A stretch of DNA of 64,000 nucleotides from Janthinobacterium fluminis (lineage in GTDB: Bacteria > Pseudomonadota > Gammaproteobacteria > Burkholderiales > Burkholderiaceae_D). A program made the translations under genes and the position numbers. A model generated the notes under the pieces. That model ran no database searches and was not told the DNA's origin. It worked only from the letters and a program-made list of their open reading frames with translations. This document shows positions 35,153 to 43,905 of the stretch, piece after piece (within the stretch, counting starts at the first letter, position 1; the number at the start of each line of letters is the position of its first letter). The DNA is taken from NCBI RefSeq assembly GCF_028595325.1, contig NZ_JAQQXR010000005.1, positions 310,001 to 374,000 of the forward strand, in the 5' to 3' direction.

Positions 35153-36370
35153 TTAGCCCGGTCCGAGCACGCGTTGGTAGACCCCGAGCAGGCGCCTGGC
35201 GTTCGCCGCCGGGTCGAAATTGTCTTGCGCCAGGCGCCGGGCGTTCTCGCCCATGCGCTTGACCTCGTCGCGGTGCTCGGCGTAATGGGCGATCGCCTGC
35301 GCCAGCCTGGCCGGCTGCCTGGCCGGAATGGCCAGGCCGGTCTCGCCGTCGACCAGGGTGTCGGCCAGCGGCCGGTCGACGGCGACGATCGAGGGCACGC
35401 CGGAGAACGCCGCCTCGAACACCGGCCGCCCCGGCGCGTCATAGTGGGAGGCGAAGCACAGCACGTCGATGCGTTCGTAGACGCAACTGATGTCCAGCGT
35501 GGCGCCCATCAGGTGGAAGCTCGCATCCAGGCCTTCCGCGGCGATCCGCCCGGCCAGTTCCGCCGCGACGTTCTGCGCCAGGCCGGCCCTGGCCAGCAAC
35601 CAGGCCTTGGGCCCCTTGTCGGCCACCGTCACGCCGCCGACGATGACGAATTCGACGTCGTGGCCGGCGCGCTTGAGCAGCACGGCCGCGTCCAGCATGT
35701 CGAACAAGCCCTTGGAGTGGTGCAGATTGCCGACGAAACCCACTTTCAGCGAGCCCTTGCGCAAACCGTCCAGCTTCGCCGCCATGGCGGTGTCGGGCTC
35801 GGGCGCGCGCTTGGCGGTGAAGGAGTTTTGGATCACGTCGACCGGCAGGGCGGCCGGCAGCGTGGCGCGGGTGTTTTCATTGATGGAAATGACGGCCGCC
35901 GCGTGCCTGGCCAGGCTGCGGTTAAACCAGGCGCAGCGCAGGCTGTTTTCCTTGGCCCACATCAGGGCGCGCACGTGCACCACCAGCGGGGCGCGGAAGA
36001 TCGCCTTGGCCAGCAGCGCCGTCACCAGGTAGACGCCCTCGTTGACGTGGATCAGGTCGACCTGCTGCCAGCGCCGCTTCGCCTTCAGCAGGGCGATCAC
36101 GGCGAAGGGCAGGTGGAACAGCTCGCGCAGCAAGATCAGCCAGCGCACGCCGCGGTAGTGGCTGTAGCGGGTGTTGTCGAATTTCGGCATGCCGCGCGCG
36201 GTCACGAGGCCGCTCGCCACCTGGCGGTAAAAGTCCAGGGCCGTGCCTTCGCTGGCGACGAACAGGGGCGCCACCGCGCCCGCCGGCAGCGCGCGCACGG
36301 CTTCGAACAGGCTGCGCGAGGCGCCGCCGAAGGGGCCGTCGCCGTCGATGTAGAGAATTTTGATTGTCAT
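35153..36370 (-). CDS. GT4 family glycosyltransferase
   Basis: 405 residues, GT-B fold. The N-terminal domain begins KILYIDGDGPFGGASRSLFE, with DLIHVNEGVYLVTALLA near 105. The C-terminal GT4 domain has VGFVGNLHHSKGLFDMLDAA, the family pattern for donor binding, and a sequence ending in SHYDAPGRPVFEAAFSGVPSIVA, which holds the E-x7-E motif. The enzyme would add one sugar of the repeat unit at the inner leaflet. Sugar and linkage are not predictable. A 124-base gap separates it from the next gene, one of the larger gaps in the locus. Confidence 0.87.
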   Translation of the reverse strand: MTIKILYIDGDGPFGGASRSLFEAVRALPAGAVAPLFVASEGTALDFYRQVASGLVTARGMPKFDNTRYSHYRGVRWLILLRELFHLPFAVIALLKAKRRWQQVDLIHVNEGVYLVTALLAKAIFRAPLVVHVRALMWAKENSLRCAWFNRSLARHAAAVISINENTRATLPAALPVDVIQNSFTAKRAPEPDTAMAAKLDGLRKGSLKVGFVGNLHHSKGLFDMLDAAVLLKRAGHDVEFVIVGGVTVADKGPKAWLLARAGLAQNVAAELAGRIAAEGLDASFHLMGATLDISCVYERIDVLCFASHYDAPGRPVFEAAFSGVPSIVAVDRPLADTLVDGETGLAIPARQPARLAQAIAHYAEHRDEVKRMGENARRLAQDNFDPAANARRLLGVYQRVLGPG

Positions 36371-36417
36371 ATTATGTGTCCGCTGCCTGTGCCGCGGCGC
36401 CGGGGCGCCGGGCGTGA

Positions 36418-37797
36418 TTATTGTGTCGGTGCCGCCGCTGTCGCCGCGCCGGCCGCCATACTGTTGCCGTCCATGTTAGCAGAGCCTCCGGCGTCGGTGG
36501 CCGCCCGGCGCGGCGGCGCCGCCGCGGCGCGTCGCCGCGCCCGCCGGCGCGCCGGCGCGAACGCGGCCGAGCCGTGCAACAGCATCAGCAGGAACAGCGA
36601 GCCGTTGGCGTCCGTCGGATGGTAGATATTCCCCCACTGCATCATCAACAGTATGATGGGCGGAAAGCATGCGCAAGCCCACAGGTCGCGCGACTTGGCC
36701 GCGCGGTGCAGGCGGGCGCCGAGGAAGTACAGGAAAAACAGGCTGGGCAAGCCGTAGGTCGCCAGCAGGCGGGTCAGCAGGGCTTCGTTGCCGGCCGGCG
36801 TGGTGCCGACGTTTAATTCTTCGAGCTGCATGTCGACGAAATCGAAGGCCCCCCAGCCCATCAGGGAGGGGCTGGTGCTGAACAGGTTCCAGTGCTGCCA
36901 CCACAGCCAGGGCCGGTACAGTTGCTGGAAGATTTCGTCCACGCTCAGGCCCGATTCGCCGCGCAGGAATAGGCGCGAGATGAGCGGGAATTGTTGCAGG
37001 TATTCGATCGCGTACGCCGACGTGGCCAGCGCGGCGTTGACGCCGACGGCCAGCAGCAGGGCGGCGGCGCACATGCCGGCCGCGCTGCGGCGGCGCCGGC
37101 CCAGCCACCAGCGCATCGCCGCGTACAGGGCCAGGGCGATCAGGGCCGTGCGCACGAAGGAAAAAATCACGAAATACAGGGCGATGCAGAGCACGACCGG
37201 ATGGGCCCGCGCCAGCGCCGCGTTGCGCGTGAGCAGTAGCACCATGGCCAGCGAGAGAATCGCCGTGTTGGCGATGTTGGGAAAAAACGACACCCGCCAG
37301 ATGCCGTACTCCTCGGCCGTGGTGGCGGGCAGGATGCCCCAGCGGTTCAAGTCCGTCGTCAGCCACATGGCCACGCCTATGGCCAGCAGCACGACATACA
37401 GGCGCACCAGGTCCTCGGTGCTGACGTGGACGCGCTCGCAGCACAACCAGGCCAGCACCCACACCATCAAGCCCAGTTGCAGCACGGCGCGCATGTCGCC
37501 GGCGGCCAGGTGCCAGGCGCCGCCGAGCAGGCCGAACAGCAGGAGCGGCCGGGCGTGCCCGAGCAGCGCCCGCAGCACGGACGCCGCGTTGGCGAAGGGC
37601 AGCAGGCCGGCCGCGCCGACCAGCAGCCAATAGGATAGCGAGCCGAGCTCGGGCGTTTCCTCCTGGCTGATCGTCATCGATATCAGCAGCGATATGATGA
37701 GGTACAGCAGCAGGGCGACATTGCGCCGCCGGGGCGGCCCCGCCCGCCCGCCGCCGGGCGGGGGGGTGCCGCGCGCCGTTGCCGTGGCCACGCTCAT
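36418..37797 (-). CDS. wzy: Wzy-like O-antigen polymerase
   Basis: 459 residues from ATG 37797, which overlaps the stop of the upstream acetyltransferase (ATGA). About ten to twelve hydrophobic helices are spread over the length (VALLLYLIISLLISMTI, YWLLVGAAGLLPFANA, LYFVIFSFVRTALIALALYA, SLFFLYFLGARL), with one long hydrophilic loop at about 285-365 as in Wzy/O-antigen ligase proteins. Wzy joins repeat units on the periplasmic side. The C-terminus is a long Ala/Arg-rich low-complexity tail. Assignment rests on topology and position, since Wzy sequences are poorly conserved. Confidence 0.75.
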   Translation of the reverse strand: MSVATATARGTPPPGGGRAGPPRRRNVALLLYLIISLLISMTISQEETPELGSLSYWLLVGAAGLLPFANAASVLRALLGHARPLLLFGLLGGAWHLAAGDMRAVLQLGLMVWVLAWLCCERVHVSTEDLVRLYVVLLAIGVAMWLTTDLNRWGILPATTAEEYGIWRVSFFPNIANTAILSLAMVLLLTRNAALARAHPVVLCIALYFVIFSFVRTALIALALYAAMRWWLGRRRRSAAGMCAAALLLAVGVNAALATSAYAIEYLQQFPLISRLFLRGESGLSVDEIFQQLYRPWLWWQHWNLFSTSPSLMGWGAFDFVDMQLEELNVGTTPAGNEALLTRLLATYGLPSLFFLYFLGARLHRAAKSRDLWACACFPPIILLMMQWGNIYHPTDANGSLFLLMLLHGSAAFAPARRRARRRAAAAPPRRAATDAGGSANMDGNSMAAGAATAAAPTQ

Positions 37798-38462
37798 GCG
37801 GACAGGGTTTGCGCGGTGGCCGTCACGGCGCTGGCCGTCATGCGTTCGAAGCGGCCGCCCGGCGTGTAGTGGAGGATGTCGCGCGGGCCGGGCTGGCGCC
37901 GCAGCTCGCTGCCGCACAGGTGGTAGGCGTCGCCCGTGTGCGGGCAGTGCCACTCGCCCTCGCCGCTCAGCGGCAGGGGGATCTTCTCGCCGTAGGCGCT
38001 GACCCAGCCGAGCTGGCGCGCCGGCGCGCCGACCATCAGCGCCCAGTCCTTGCTATCCCTGGTCAGGGTCGAGCCGGCCGCCAGGAAGGTGCCGGTGCCG
38101 ATCGTGATGCCCGGCACCACCGTCGCGTTCGCGCCCAGCGACACGCCATCCTTGACGATGGTCTTCTCGAAGTTGGCGCGCCGGCTGACGCAGGCGCGCG
38201 GGAAGGCGATATGGGTAAACACCATGAATGGCGCGCAAAAGACGAAGTTGCCCAGCTCGACGTGCGAGAACACGGCGACGGAATTGCCCAGGCGGCAGCC
38301 GTGGCCGATCACGGTCTGGTTGCCGACGTAGACATTCTGGCCGAGATTGCAATGTTCGCCGATCACGGCGCCCGCCTCGACATGGGCGTAATGCCAAACG
38401 GCGGTGTGGGCGCCGATCTTGGCGCCTGCGTCAACGGTGGCGGTGGGATGGATCTGGTTCAT
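37794..38462 (-). CDS. Left-handed beta-helix acetyltransferase, WbpD-like
   Basis: 222 residues. Hexapeptide repeats fill the first 145 residues (IHPTATVDAGAKIGAHTAVW, NLGQNVYVGNQTVIGHGCRL, VSLGANATVVPGITIGTGTF), with the loop that carries the acceptor site near FTHIAFPRA. A C-terminal extension has Cys173, His175, His181 and Cys183 (WHCPHTGDAYHLCG), perhaps a small metal site. WbpD acetylates the 3-amino group of UDP-GlcNAc3NA. The two upstream Gfo/Idh/MocA dehydrogenases would fit a 3-keto sugar route, but no dedicated WbpE aminotransferase is present. Substrate is inferred. Confidence 0.8.
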   Translation of the reverse strand: MNQIHPTATVDAGAKIGAHTAVWHYAHVEAGAVIGEHCNLGQNVYVGNQTVIGHGCRLGNSVAVFSHVELGNFVFCAPFMVFTHIAFPRACVSRRANFEKTIVKDGVSLGANATVVPGITIGTGTFLAAGSTLTRDSKDWALMVGAPARQLGWVSAYGEKIPLPLSGEGEWHCPHTGDAYHLCGSELRRQPGPRDILHYTPGGRFERMTASAVTATAQTLSA

Positions 38463-38517
38463 CTGAAGGTCCGGTAAAGATGGTGGGAGGTCAAAGTGGG
38501 GAAATGGTTCGCCGGGC

Positions 38518-39912
38518 TCAGCCCAGCAGGCGCTGTAGATTGCCGATGAAGCCAGGCGTCGCGTAGTGGTGCGCGCGCGCGGCCGGCGCGGCCGGCGCGG
38601 CCGCCAGCGCCCACACGTCGCCCGGCTGGCGCGCCAGCGCGATCTGGGTGCCGTCGACGGCGCCCAGCATGGCTTCGTGGCCGGCCAGCGGAATGACGAC
38701 GCTGGCCACGCCGAGGGCGGCGGCGTCGAAATGGCAGGCCGAGGCGATGCTCAGGTGCAGATCGGCCTGGGCCAGCAGTTCGAACACGTGCGGCTGCTCG
38801 GCGCCGCCGATGACGCGCACGCGGGCCCGCCCGCGCAGGCCGTCGAAGGCGCGCGTGCCGGCGTCGTAGACGGGGTGCAATTTGATCGCCAGCTCCCAGT
38901 CCAGGCCGGCGGGGGCGGCCGCCAGCATCGCTTCCAGCCACTGGGCCAGGCGTTCGCTGTCGAGGCCCTGGGTGCTCAGCACCAGGCGCAGGCGGCCGTC
39001 GGCGCGGCGGCCGTGCCGGCTGGCGCGCGCCAGGTCGATCAATTCATTGCCGACCGCCACCGCGTGGTCGCGGCCCTGCCGGGTGCCGGCCAGTTGCTCG
39101 ATCCAGTAAGCGCCGCGGCAGGCCAGCACGTCGGGCAGCAGCAGCTCGGCCGCCGCGCCCTCGACCCAGGCGGGAATGGCGTCCGGGTGCTGGGCGTCGA
39201 AGACGCCGTGCTGGAGCTCGATGAAGCGCACGCCGCAGCGCTGGCAGGCGATGCGCAGCGCATATTCGCCGGTGTCGGAGACCAGCACGGCGGCGGGGCG
39301 CACGCGCCGCAGCAGCAGGGTGTACAGGCGCGCCTGCCAGTACACGGTCGACAGGCGCGCCCGCAGCCAGCGCGCCGGCACGGCCAGGCCGACCTCGCGC
39401 TCGAGCAGCGCGGCGACGTCGGCGCAGAAGGGGCCGGCCTTGAGCGGCAGCAGCAGGCCAAGCACGCGACCCCAGAACGTGAAGACGACGGGGTCGAGGT
39501 CGGCCGGATGGCAGGCGGCCGCCGCCTGGCGGTCGAAGTCGGGGCTGTTGATTTCCTCCAGCTTCAAGGCCCCGTGGCCGGCCCCGAGCAGGCCGTCGAA
39601 ATACACGTCGCGGTAGCCCTCGCCCTGCGGCAGGCGCAGGCCGGAGCGGCAGGTCTTCAGCAGCAGTTCGCGGCGGGCGCCGCCGGCGAGCAGGCGCAGC
39701 AGCCGGAACGTGGCCAGCAGCGCCTGCGCGCTGCGCCGGCCGTTCGAGCGCGCCGGCTGGGCCAGCGGCAAGCCTTCGGCCATCCGGTGCAGCGGGTTGC
39801 GCACGACGCGCCAGGCCGACCAGCCGTCGACCCGGAAGGCGAACAGGGCGTGGCGCCGCTCCAGCTGCGCGAGCGCGCGCAGCTTGCCGGCCGAATCCAG
39901 GTCAGGCCGCAA
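38518..39912 (-). CDS. Unassigned glycosyltransferase-like protein (HP-motif type)
   Basis: 464 residues with no family I can name. The start is a TTG at 39912 overlapping the upstream gene by 11 bases; no ATG or GTG in a sensible place is available. The C-terminal half looks like a GT-B donor domain: IELQHGVFDAQHPDAIP near 231, LVLSTQGLD, IKLHPVYDAG with His346-Pro347, and ADLHLSIASACHFDAAALG. The HP pair and the serine-rich motif recall bacterial sialyl- and capsule Kdo/polysialyltransferases, so it is a candidate for legionaminate transfer. This is inference. It lies between gfo and wbpD-like genes. Confidence 0.55.
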   Translation of the reverse strand: MRPDLDSAGKLRALAQLERRHALFAFRVDGWSAWRVVRNPLHRMAEGLPLAQPARSNGRRSAQALLATFRLLRLLAGGARRELLLKTCRSGLRLPQGEGYRDVYFDGLLGAGHGALKLEEINSPDFDRQAAAACHPADLDPVVFTFWGRVLGLLLPLKAGPFCADVAALLEREVGLAVPARWLRARLSTVYWQARLYTLLLRRVRPAAVLVSDTGEYALRIACQRCGVRFIELQHGVFDAQHPDAIPAWVEGAAAELLLPDVLACRGAYWIEQLAGTRQGRDHAVAVGNELIDLARASRHGRRADGRLRLVLSTQGLDSERLAQWLEAMLAAAPAGLDWELAIKLHPVYDAGTRAFDGLRGRARVRVIGGAEQPHVFELLAQADLHLSIASACHFDAAALGVASVVIPLAGHEAMLGAVDGTQIALARQPGDVWALAAAPAAPAARAHHYATPGFIGNLQRLLG

Positions 39913-40861
39913 GGGCGGGCCTCAGACCGTAGATGTCGGCGCACAGCGCCATCGAGCGGGTGGCTTCGTCGAGCGTGGCCAGCATGCTGGGCCGGCCGGC
40001 CAGCAGGTGCACGACCTGCTCGGCCTGGTGGCGCAGGCCCGGCTTGAATTCGCTGTCGATGGCCTCGGGGGCGACGTCGAGCAGGCGCCGCTCGCCGCGC
40101 AATTGCACGGCGAGTTTCTCCAGCGGGCGCAGTTCCAGCCTGGCCTGGGCGTTGCTGACCGTCACCGACCACGGGCCGGGGCCGTTCCAGACCGCCTGGT
40201 AGAGGCCCTTGTCGCCGCTGGCGTAGTGCACGGTCGCCGCGACGAAGCCCGGTTGCTCGGGGTTCCAGCGCAGCGTCGGCTCGACGCCGACGATGGCGCC
40301 GCGGCCGAACAGGTTCAGGTAGTCGATCAGGTGGATAGAGTTGGCGTACATATAGTTGCGCACCACCTCTTCAGGCTGGCCGCCTTCGCGGGCCGACACC
40401 ATGTCTTGCTGGTCGAGCACGGAGATGAGGCGCGCGCTGTCGTCGCCCTCCAGCCTGGCCAGCGCCTGCCGCGTCGAGGCGTAGGAGCGCCGGTTCAGGG
40501 CCACGTAGGCGCGGGCGGCGGCGCGCCGGGCGCCGTCCTGGATGGCCAGCGCCTGGGGCAGGTCGACGCCGACGGGTTTTTCCAGCAGGCACAGCCATGG
40601 ATGGGCGAAGCAGGCCGCGCTCACTTCCTGCATCGACAGCTCGTTGACGGCAACGACGACGGCGTCGGCCGCCGTGGCGCGGTACAGCGCGTCGATGCTG
40701 TCAAAGGCCGGCACGGCGTAGGTGGCGGCCAGCGCCTCGGCGCGGGCGCGGCCGCGGCCGCAGACGCCGACGATCTCGACCTCGGCCAGCGAGGCGAAGG
40801 CCCTGGCGTGCTCCTGTGCCATGTAGCCGGAGCCGACGATAGCGATTTTCCATTTTTTCAT
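39902..40861 (-). CDS. Gfo/Idh/MocA-family oxidoreductase (second of a pair)
   Basis: 319 residues from ATG 40861, with GGAGAG eight bases upstream. NAD-binding Rossmann start KIAIVGSGYMAQEHARAF, then the family EKP motif (LLEKPVGVDLPQA) near 98 and the alpha/beta C-terminal domain (ANSIHLIDYLNLFG). Such enzymes oxidise or reduce sugars or nucleotide sugars; WbpB-like members oxidise C3 of UDP-GlcNAcA. It is 14 bases after another family member; the two differ in sequence and probably catalyse different steps or form a heteromer. Substrate unknown. Confidence 0.82.
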   Translation of the reverse strand: MKKWKIAIVGSGYMAQEHARAFASLAEVEIVGVCGRGRARAEALAATYAVPAFDSIDALYRATAADAVVVAVNELSMQEVSAACFAHPWLCLLEKPVGVDLPQALAIQDGARRAAARAYVALNRRSYASTRQALARLEGDDSARLISVLDQQDMVSAREGGQPEEVVRNYMYANSIHLIDYLNLFGRGAIVGVEPTLRWNPEQPGFVAATVHYASGDKGLYQAVWNGPGPWSVTVSNAQARLELRPLEKLAVQLRGERRLLDVAPEAIDSEFKPGLRHQAEQVVHLLAGRPSMLATLDEATRSMALCADIYGLRPALAA

Positions 40862-40875
40862 TGCGTTCTCTCCCA

Positions 40876-41925
40876 TTAAGCCCAGTTAAATTGGCGCGCG
40901 CGCGGCAGCGCGGCATCGGCCAGCCGCACTTCGCTGCCGCCCGCCTCGTGCGAGGCGTGGGCGGCGACCAGGCAGGCCAGCGCGTGCGCGCCGTCCGCGC
41001 CGTCCGGATAGCTGCCGCCGTCGAGCAGGGCGTTCCACACCTGCATGGTCGGCGCGACGGTGTCGGCCGGTTCGATGCTGTGCTCCTGTATGTCGACGGG
41101 CATGCCGTAGCGCGTCGTCGGCAGGTCGCGGAACTCGGCCTGGCGGTAGGCGACGCGCATGGCGCCGTTCAATTCGTCGACGACGATCTGGCCGTGGCGG
41201 CAGATATACACCACTTGCAAGCCCCAGCCGGCGGTGGCGGAAAAGTCGATGAACATGCTGACGCCGTTGTCGCTGCGCGCCAGCAGGCGTCCCGAGCGGT
41301 CGTCGAATTGCGCGCCGCGGGGGTTCGCCAGCGGCGCCGCGTCGAGCCAGGCCTGGACGCCGTGCACCTGGCTGTCGCCGATGTAGCGGAACATCTCGAA
41401 ATAGTGGCTGGCATTCATCGCCAGGCCGAAATTCGAGCCGGCCACGAGGATGCTCGACAGGGGCCCCAGCTCGGCGCTGCCGATCAGGGCCTTGACGCGC
41501 GTGTATTGCGGCATGAAGCGCATCTGGTGATTCACGGCGAGGCCGGCGCCGGCGTCCCGGCAGGCCGCGATCATCGCCTCGGCGTCGGCCAGCGAGGTGG
41601 CCATCGGCTTCTCGCACAGGATGTGGCGCACGCCCTGCGCGGCCGCGGCCAGCACGAAGGGCGCGTGGCTGGGCGCCGTCGTGGCGATGACCAGGGCTTG
41701 CGGCCGGACCGCCTCCAGCATGGCGTAGGCGTCGGTGAAACAGGCGGCCGGGGCCACGCCGTAGCCGTCCTGGGCCATCTGCAAGGCGGGCGCGGCGGTG
41801 TCGGCGACGCCGCACACCTGCATGCCGAGCTGCTGCGCCGCCTGCAGGTGGCGCACGCCCATGCGGCCGAGGCCGATGACGGCGACGCGCAAGCCGCTCG
41901 CGTAGGGGGAATTCGATGTGGTCAT
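40876..41925 (-). CDS. Gfo/Idh/MocA-family oxidoreductase (first of a pair)
   Basis: 349 residues from ATG 41925 (MTTSNSPYASGLRVAVIGLG). NAD site VIGLGRMGVRHLQAAQ, the EKP motif in ILCEKPMATSLADAEAM, and the C-terminal sheet domain with AMNASHYFEMFRYIGDS, where the His could be the catalytic residue. An upstream ATG exists (41973) but adds an unrelated tail that overlaps wzx. The pair of oxidoreductases suggests that an oxidised intermediate (for example a 3-keto sugar) is made and used in this locus. The exact substrate cannot be read from sequence. Confidence 0.83.
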   Translation of the reverse strand: MTTSNSPYASGLRVAVIGLGRMGVRHLQAAQQLGMQVCGVADTAAPALQMAQDGYGVAPAACFTDAYAMLEAVRPQALVIATTAPSHAPFVLAAAAQGVRHILCEKPMATSLADAEAMIAACRDAGAGLAVNHQMRFMPQYTRVKALIGSAELGPLSSILVAGSNFGLAMNASHYFEMFRYIGDSQVHGVQAWLDAAPLANPRGAQFDDRSGRLLARSDNGVSMFIDFSATAGWGLQVVYICRHGQIVVDELNGAMRVAYRQAEFRDLPTTRYGMPVDIQEHSIEPADTVAPTMQVWNALLDGGSYPDGADGAHALACLVAAHASHEAGGSEVRLADAALPRARQFNWA

Positions 41926-41944
41926 ATGCTGAGCTAAAGAAAGG

Positions 41945-43249
41945 TTAAATGGATGGGGAATGCCCGGCCGCAAAGGCGTTGCGGCGCCAGGCGGAGAGGG
42001 CCTTGCCGGGTTCGCGCCACGGCAGGTCGAAGGAGCGGAAGGCGACGGCGCTGGTAAACAGCGCCAGCAAGCCCTGGGTCAGCGCATAGCCGGCGGCGGC
42101 GCCGGTGCTGCCCAGCGCGGTGACCAGCAACCAGGTCGACGCGGCGCCGCAGGTGGCGGCGCTGAGGGTGGTGGCGGCGAGCAGGCCGGTGCGGCCGGAA
42201 AAAAAGAACAGCACCGAGGTGCACAGGTAGACGCCGCTGAAGGCGCCGCCCAGCATGAACCATGGCAGCACGGCCGTCGCGGCCTGGTACTGCGGGCCGA
42301 GCAGGGTGCCGCTGGCCAGGTGCAGGAACAGGCCCACCGCGGCGGCGATGGCGACGAAGGCCGGCATGGCCGTGTAGATTGCGCCGACGGCGCAGTGCTG
42401 GTCGGCCGCCTTGCCGGAGGCCAGCTTGGCGTACAGCCACGGGCCGTAAGCCTTGACGAAGGCGTCGGCCAGGATCGCCATCACCATGCCCAGCTGGGCG
42501 CCGGCGCCGTACACGCCCAGCGCCTGCGGCCCCAGCTTCAGGGCGACGGTCCAGCGGTCGGCGGTGCCCAGCAGGACGCCGGCCAGCGAGTGCAGGATCA
42601 GCGGCAGGCCGAACAGCACCAGCGTCTTCAGCTGCGCCCGGTCCGGCGCCCAGCGCAGCTCGCCCGAGCGCAGGAACAGGCCGACCGACAGGGCGGCCAT
42701 CAGCACGGCCGTCAGGGCGATGGCGCCATTGCGGCCGTTGTCGCCCAGGCCGAGCAAGAGCACGGCGACGAGCGAGAAGGTGACGTTGATGAGGCTGGCG
42801 AGCACCTGCAGCACGGCGTTATGCAGGGCCTTGTGCTGGCTTTGCCACAGCACCAGGCGGCACTGCAGCAGCACGCCGGCGCCGGCCGTGACGGCCGCCG
42901 CCATGCCCCAGCCGGCCGACACGCCCGAGCCCAGCGCGGGAAACAGCGCCAGGACGCCGCCCACCAGGGCCGCCACCAGCAGCGTGCTGGCGGCGGCCAG
43001 CGCCAGCGCGGTGGCGCTGAAGGCGGGCATCTGTTCGGCCGGCTGCTTGAACCAGAGGACCCCGAGCGCGGCATGGGCGTTCAAGCCGGCCACCGTCATG
43101 CACAGGGTGACGAGCAGGGAGAAACTGACGACGAGCCCGTATTCGAGCGGGCTCAGCACCCGCGTCAGCAGGGGCAGCAGGAGGAAGGGCACGGCCGCCG
43201 ACGCGATGTTGGCGGCGGCGTAGATGGCCCCGGTGCGCAAAAACCTCAT
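41945..43249 (-). CDS. wzx: Wzx-like O-unit flippase
   Basis: 434 residues, about 12 to 14 hydrophobic helices without large soluble parts: FLRTGAIYAAANIASAAVPF at the start (the usual PST/MATE opening), LVVSFSLLVTLCMTVAG, VLMAALSVGLFLRSGEL, LFTSAVAFR near the end. PST-family flippases move undecaprenyl-linked O-units across the inner membrane. The gene overlaps hisH of the second triad (ATGA). Presence of both Wzx and Wzy fixes the locus as a Wzy-dependent system and not an ABC-transporter one. Confidence 0.85.
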   Translation of the reverse strand: MRFLRTGAIYAAANIASAAVPFLLLPLLTRVLSPLEYGLVVSFSLLVTLCMTVAGLNAHAALGVLWFKQPAEQMPAFSATALALAAASTLLVAALVGGVLALFPALGSGVSAGWGMAAAVTAGAGVLLQCRLVLWQSQHKALHNAVLQVLASLINVTFSLVAVLLLGLGDNGRNGAIALTAVLMAALSVGLFLRSGELRWAPDRAQLKTLVLFGLPLILHSLAGVLLGTADRWTVALKLGPQALGVYGAGAQLGMVMAILADAFVKAYGPWLYAKLASGKAADQHCAVGAIYTAMPAFVAIAAAVGLFLHLASGTLLGPQYQAATAVLPWFMLGGAFSGVYLCTSVLFFFSGRTGLLAATTLSAATCGAASTWLLVTALGSTGAAAGYALTQGLLALFTSAVAFRSFDLPWREPGKALSAWRRNAFAAGHSPSI

Positions 43250-43905
43250 CGCGCCTTGCCGCCGTCGAGCCGCAGGAAGGCGGCCAGCAGGGCGAGCCCG
43301 GCCGCGCCGCTTTTTTCCGGATGGAACTGGCAGCCGATGATGTTGTCCGACTGCACCGCGGCGGCGATGGCGTGGCCGCCGTAGTAGCAGTCGGCCAGGC
43401 GCTGGTCCGGCTGGTCCGGCACGAAATGGAAGGAATGCACCAGGTACACGGAAGTGCCCTCGGGCGTGGCCTCGAACAGCGTGCCGGCCCAGCGTCCCGG
43501 CCGGGGCGGCTGCAGGTCGGCCCAGCCGATATGCGGGATTTTCTGCGCCGTGCCGTCGACGTCGCGCGCCGGAATGGCTTGCACGCGCCCGGGGATCAGG
43601 TTCAAGCCGCCGTGGGAGCCGAACTCGGCGCTGTCGCTGGCCAGCATCTGCATGCCGAGGCAGATGCCCAGCAGCGGCCGGCCCGACGCCGCGTAGCGCA
43701 GGATGGCGTCGACCAGGCCGCGCTCGTGCAAGCCCTGCATGCCGTCGGCGAAGGCGCCGACGCCGGGCAGCACGAGGCGCTCGGCGCGCTCGATCGCGGC
43801 CGCGTCCTGGGCCAGCGCGGCGCTGGCGCCGCAGTGCTCGAAGGCGCGGGCGACGCTGAGCAGGTTGCCGCTGCCGTAGTCGATGATGCTCACGGCGGCC
43901 GTCAT
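43246..43905 (-). CDS. HisH-like glutaminase subunit, second triad
   Basis: 219 residues, class I glutamine amidotransferase: IIDYGSGNLLSVARAF, LPGVGAFADGMQGL, nucleophile Cys82 in LGICLGMQML, and His195-Glu197 in FHPEKSG. Catalytic residues are intact. It overlaps the HisF-like gene upstream (ATGA) and wzx downstream (ATGA). Together with the WbpG-like protein at 44668-45840 it makes a second amidotransferase complex next to the legionaminate genes. It is a paralogue of 33266-33880. Confidence 0.88.
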   Translation of the reverse strand: MTAAVSIIDYGSGNLLSVARAFEHCGASAALAQDAAAIERAERLVLPGVGAFADGMQGLHERGLVDAILRYAASGRPLLGICLGMQMLASDSAEFGSHGGLNLIPGRVQAIPARDVDGTAQKIPHIGWADLQPPRPGRWAGTLFEATPEGTSVYLVHSFHFVPDQPDQRLADCYYGGHAIAAAVQSDNIIGCQFHPEKSGAAGLALLAAFLRLDGGKAR

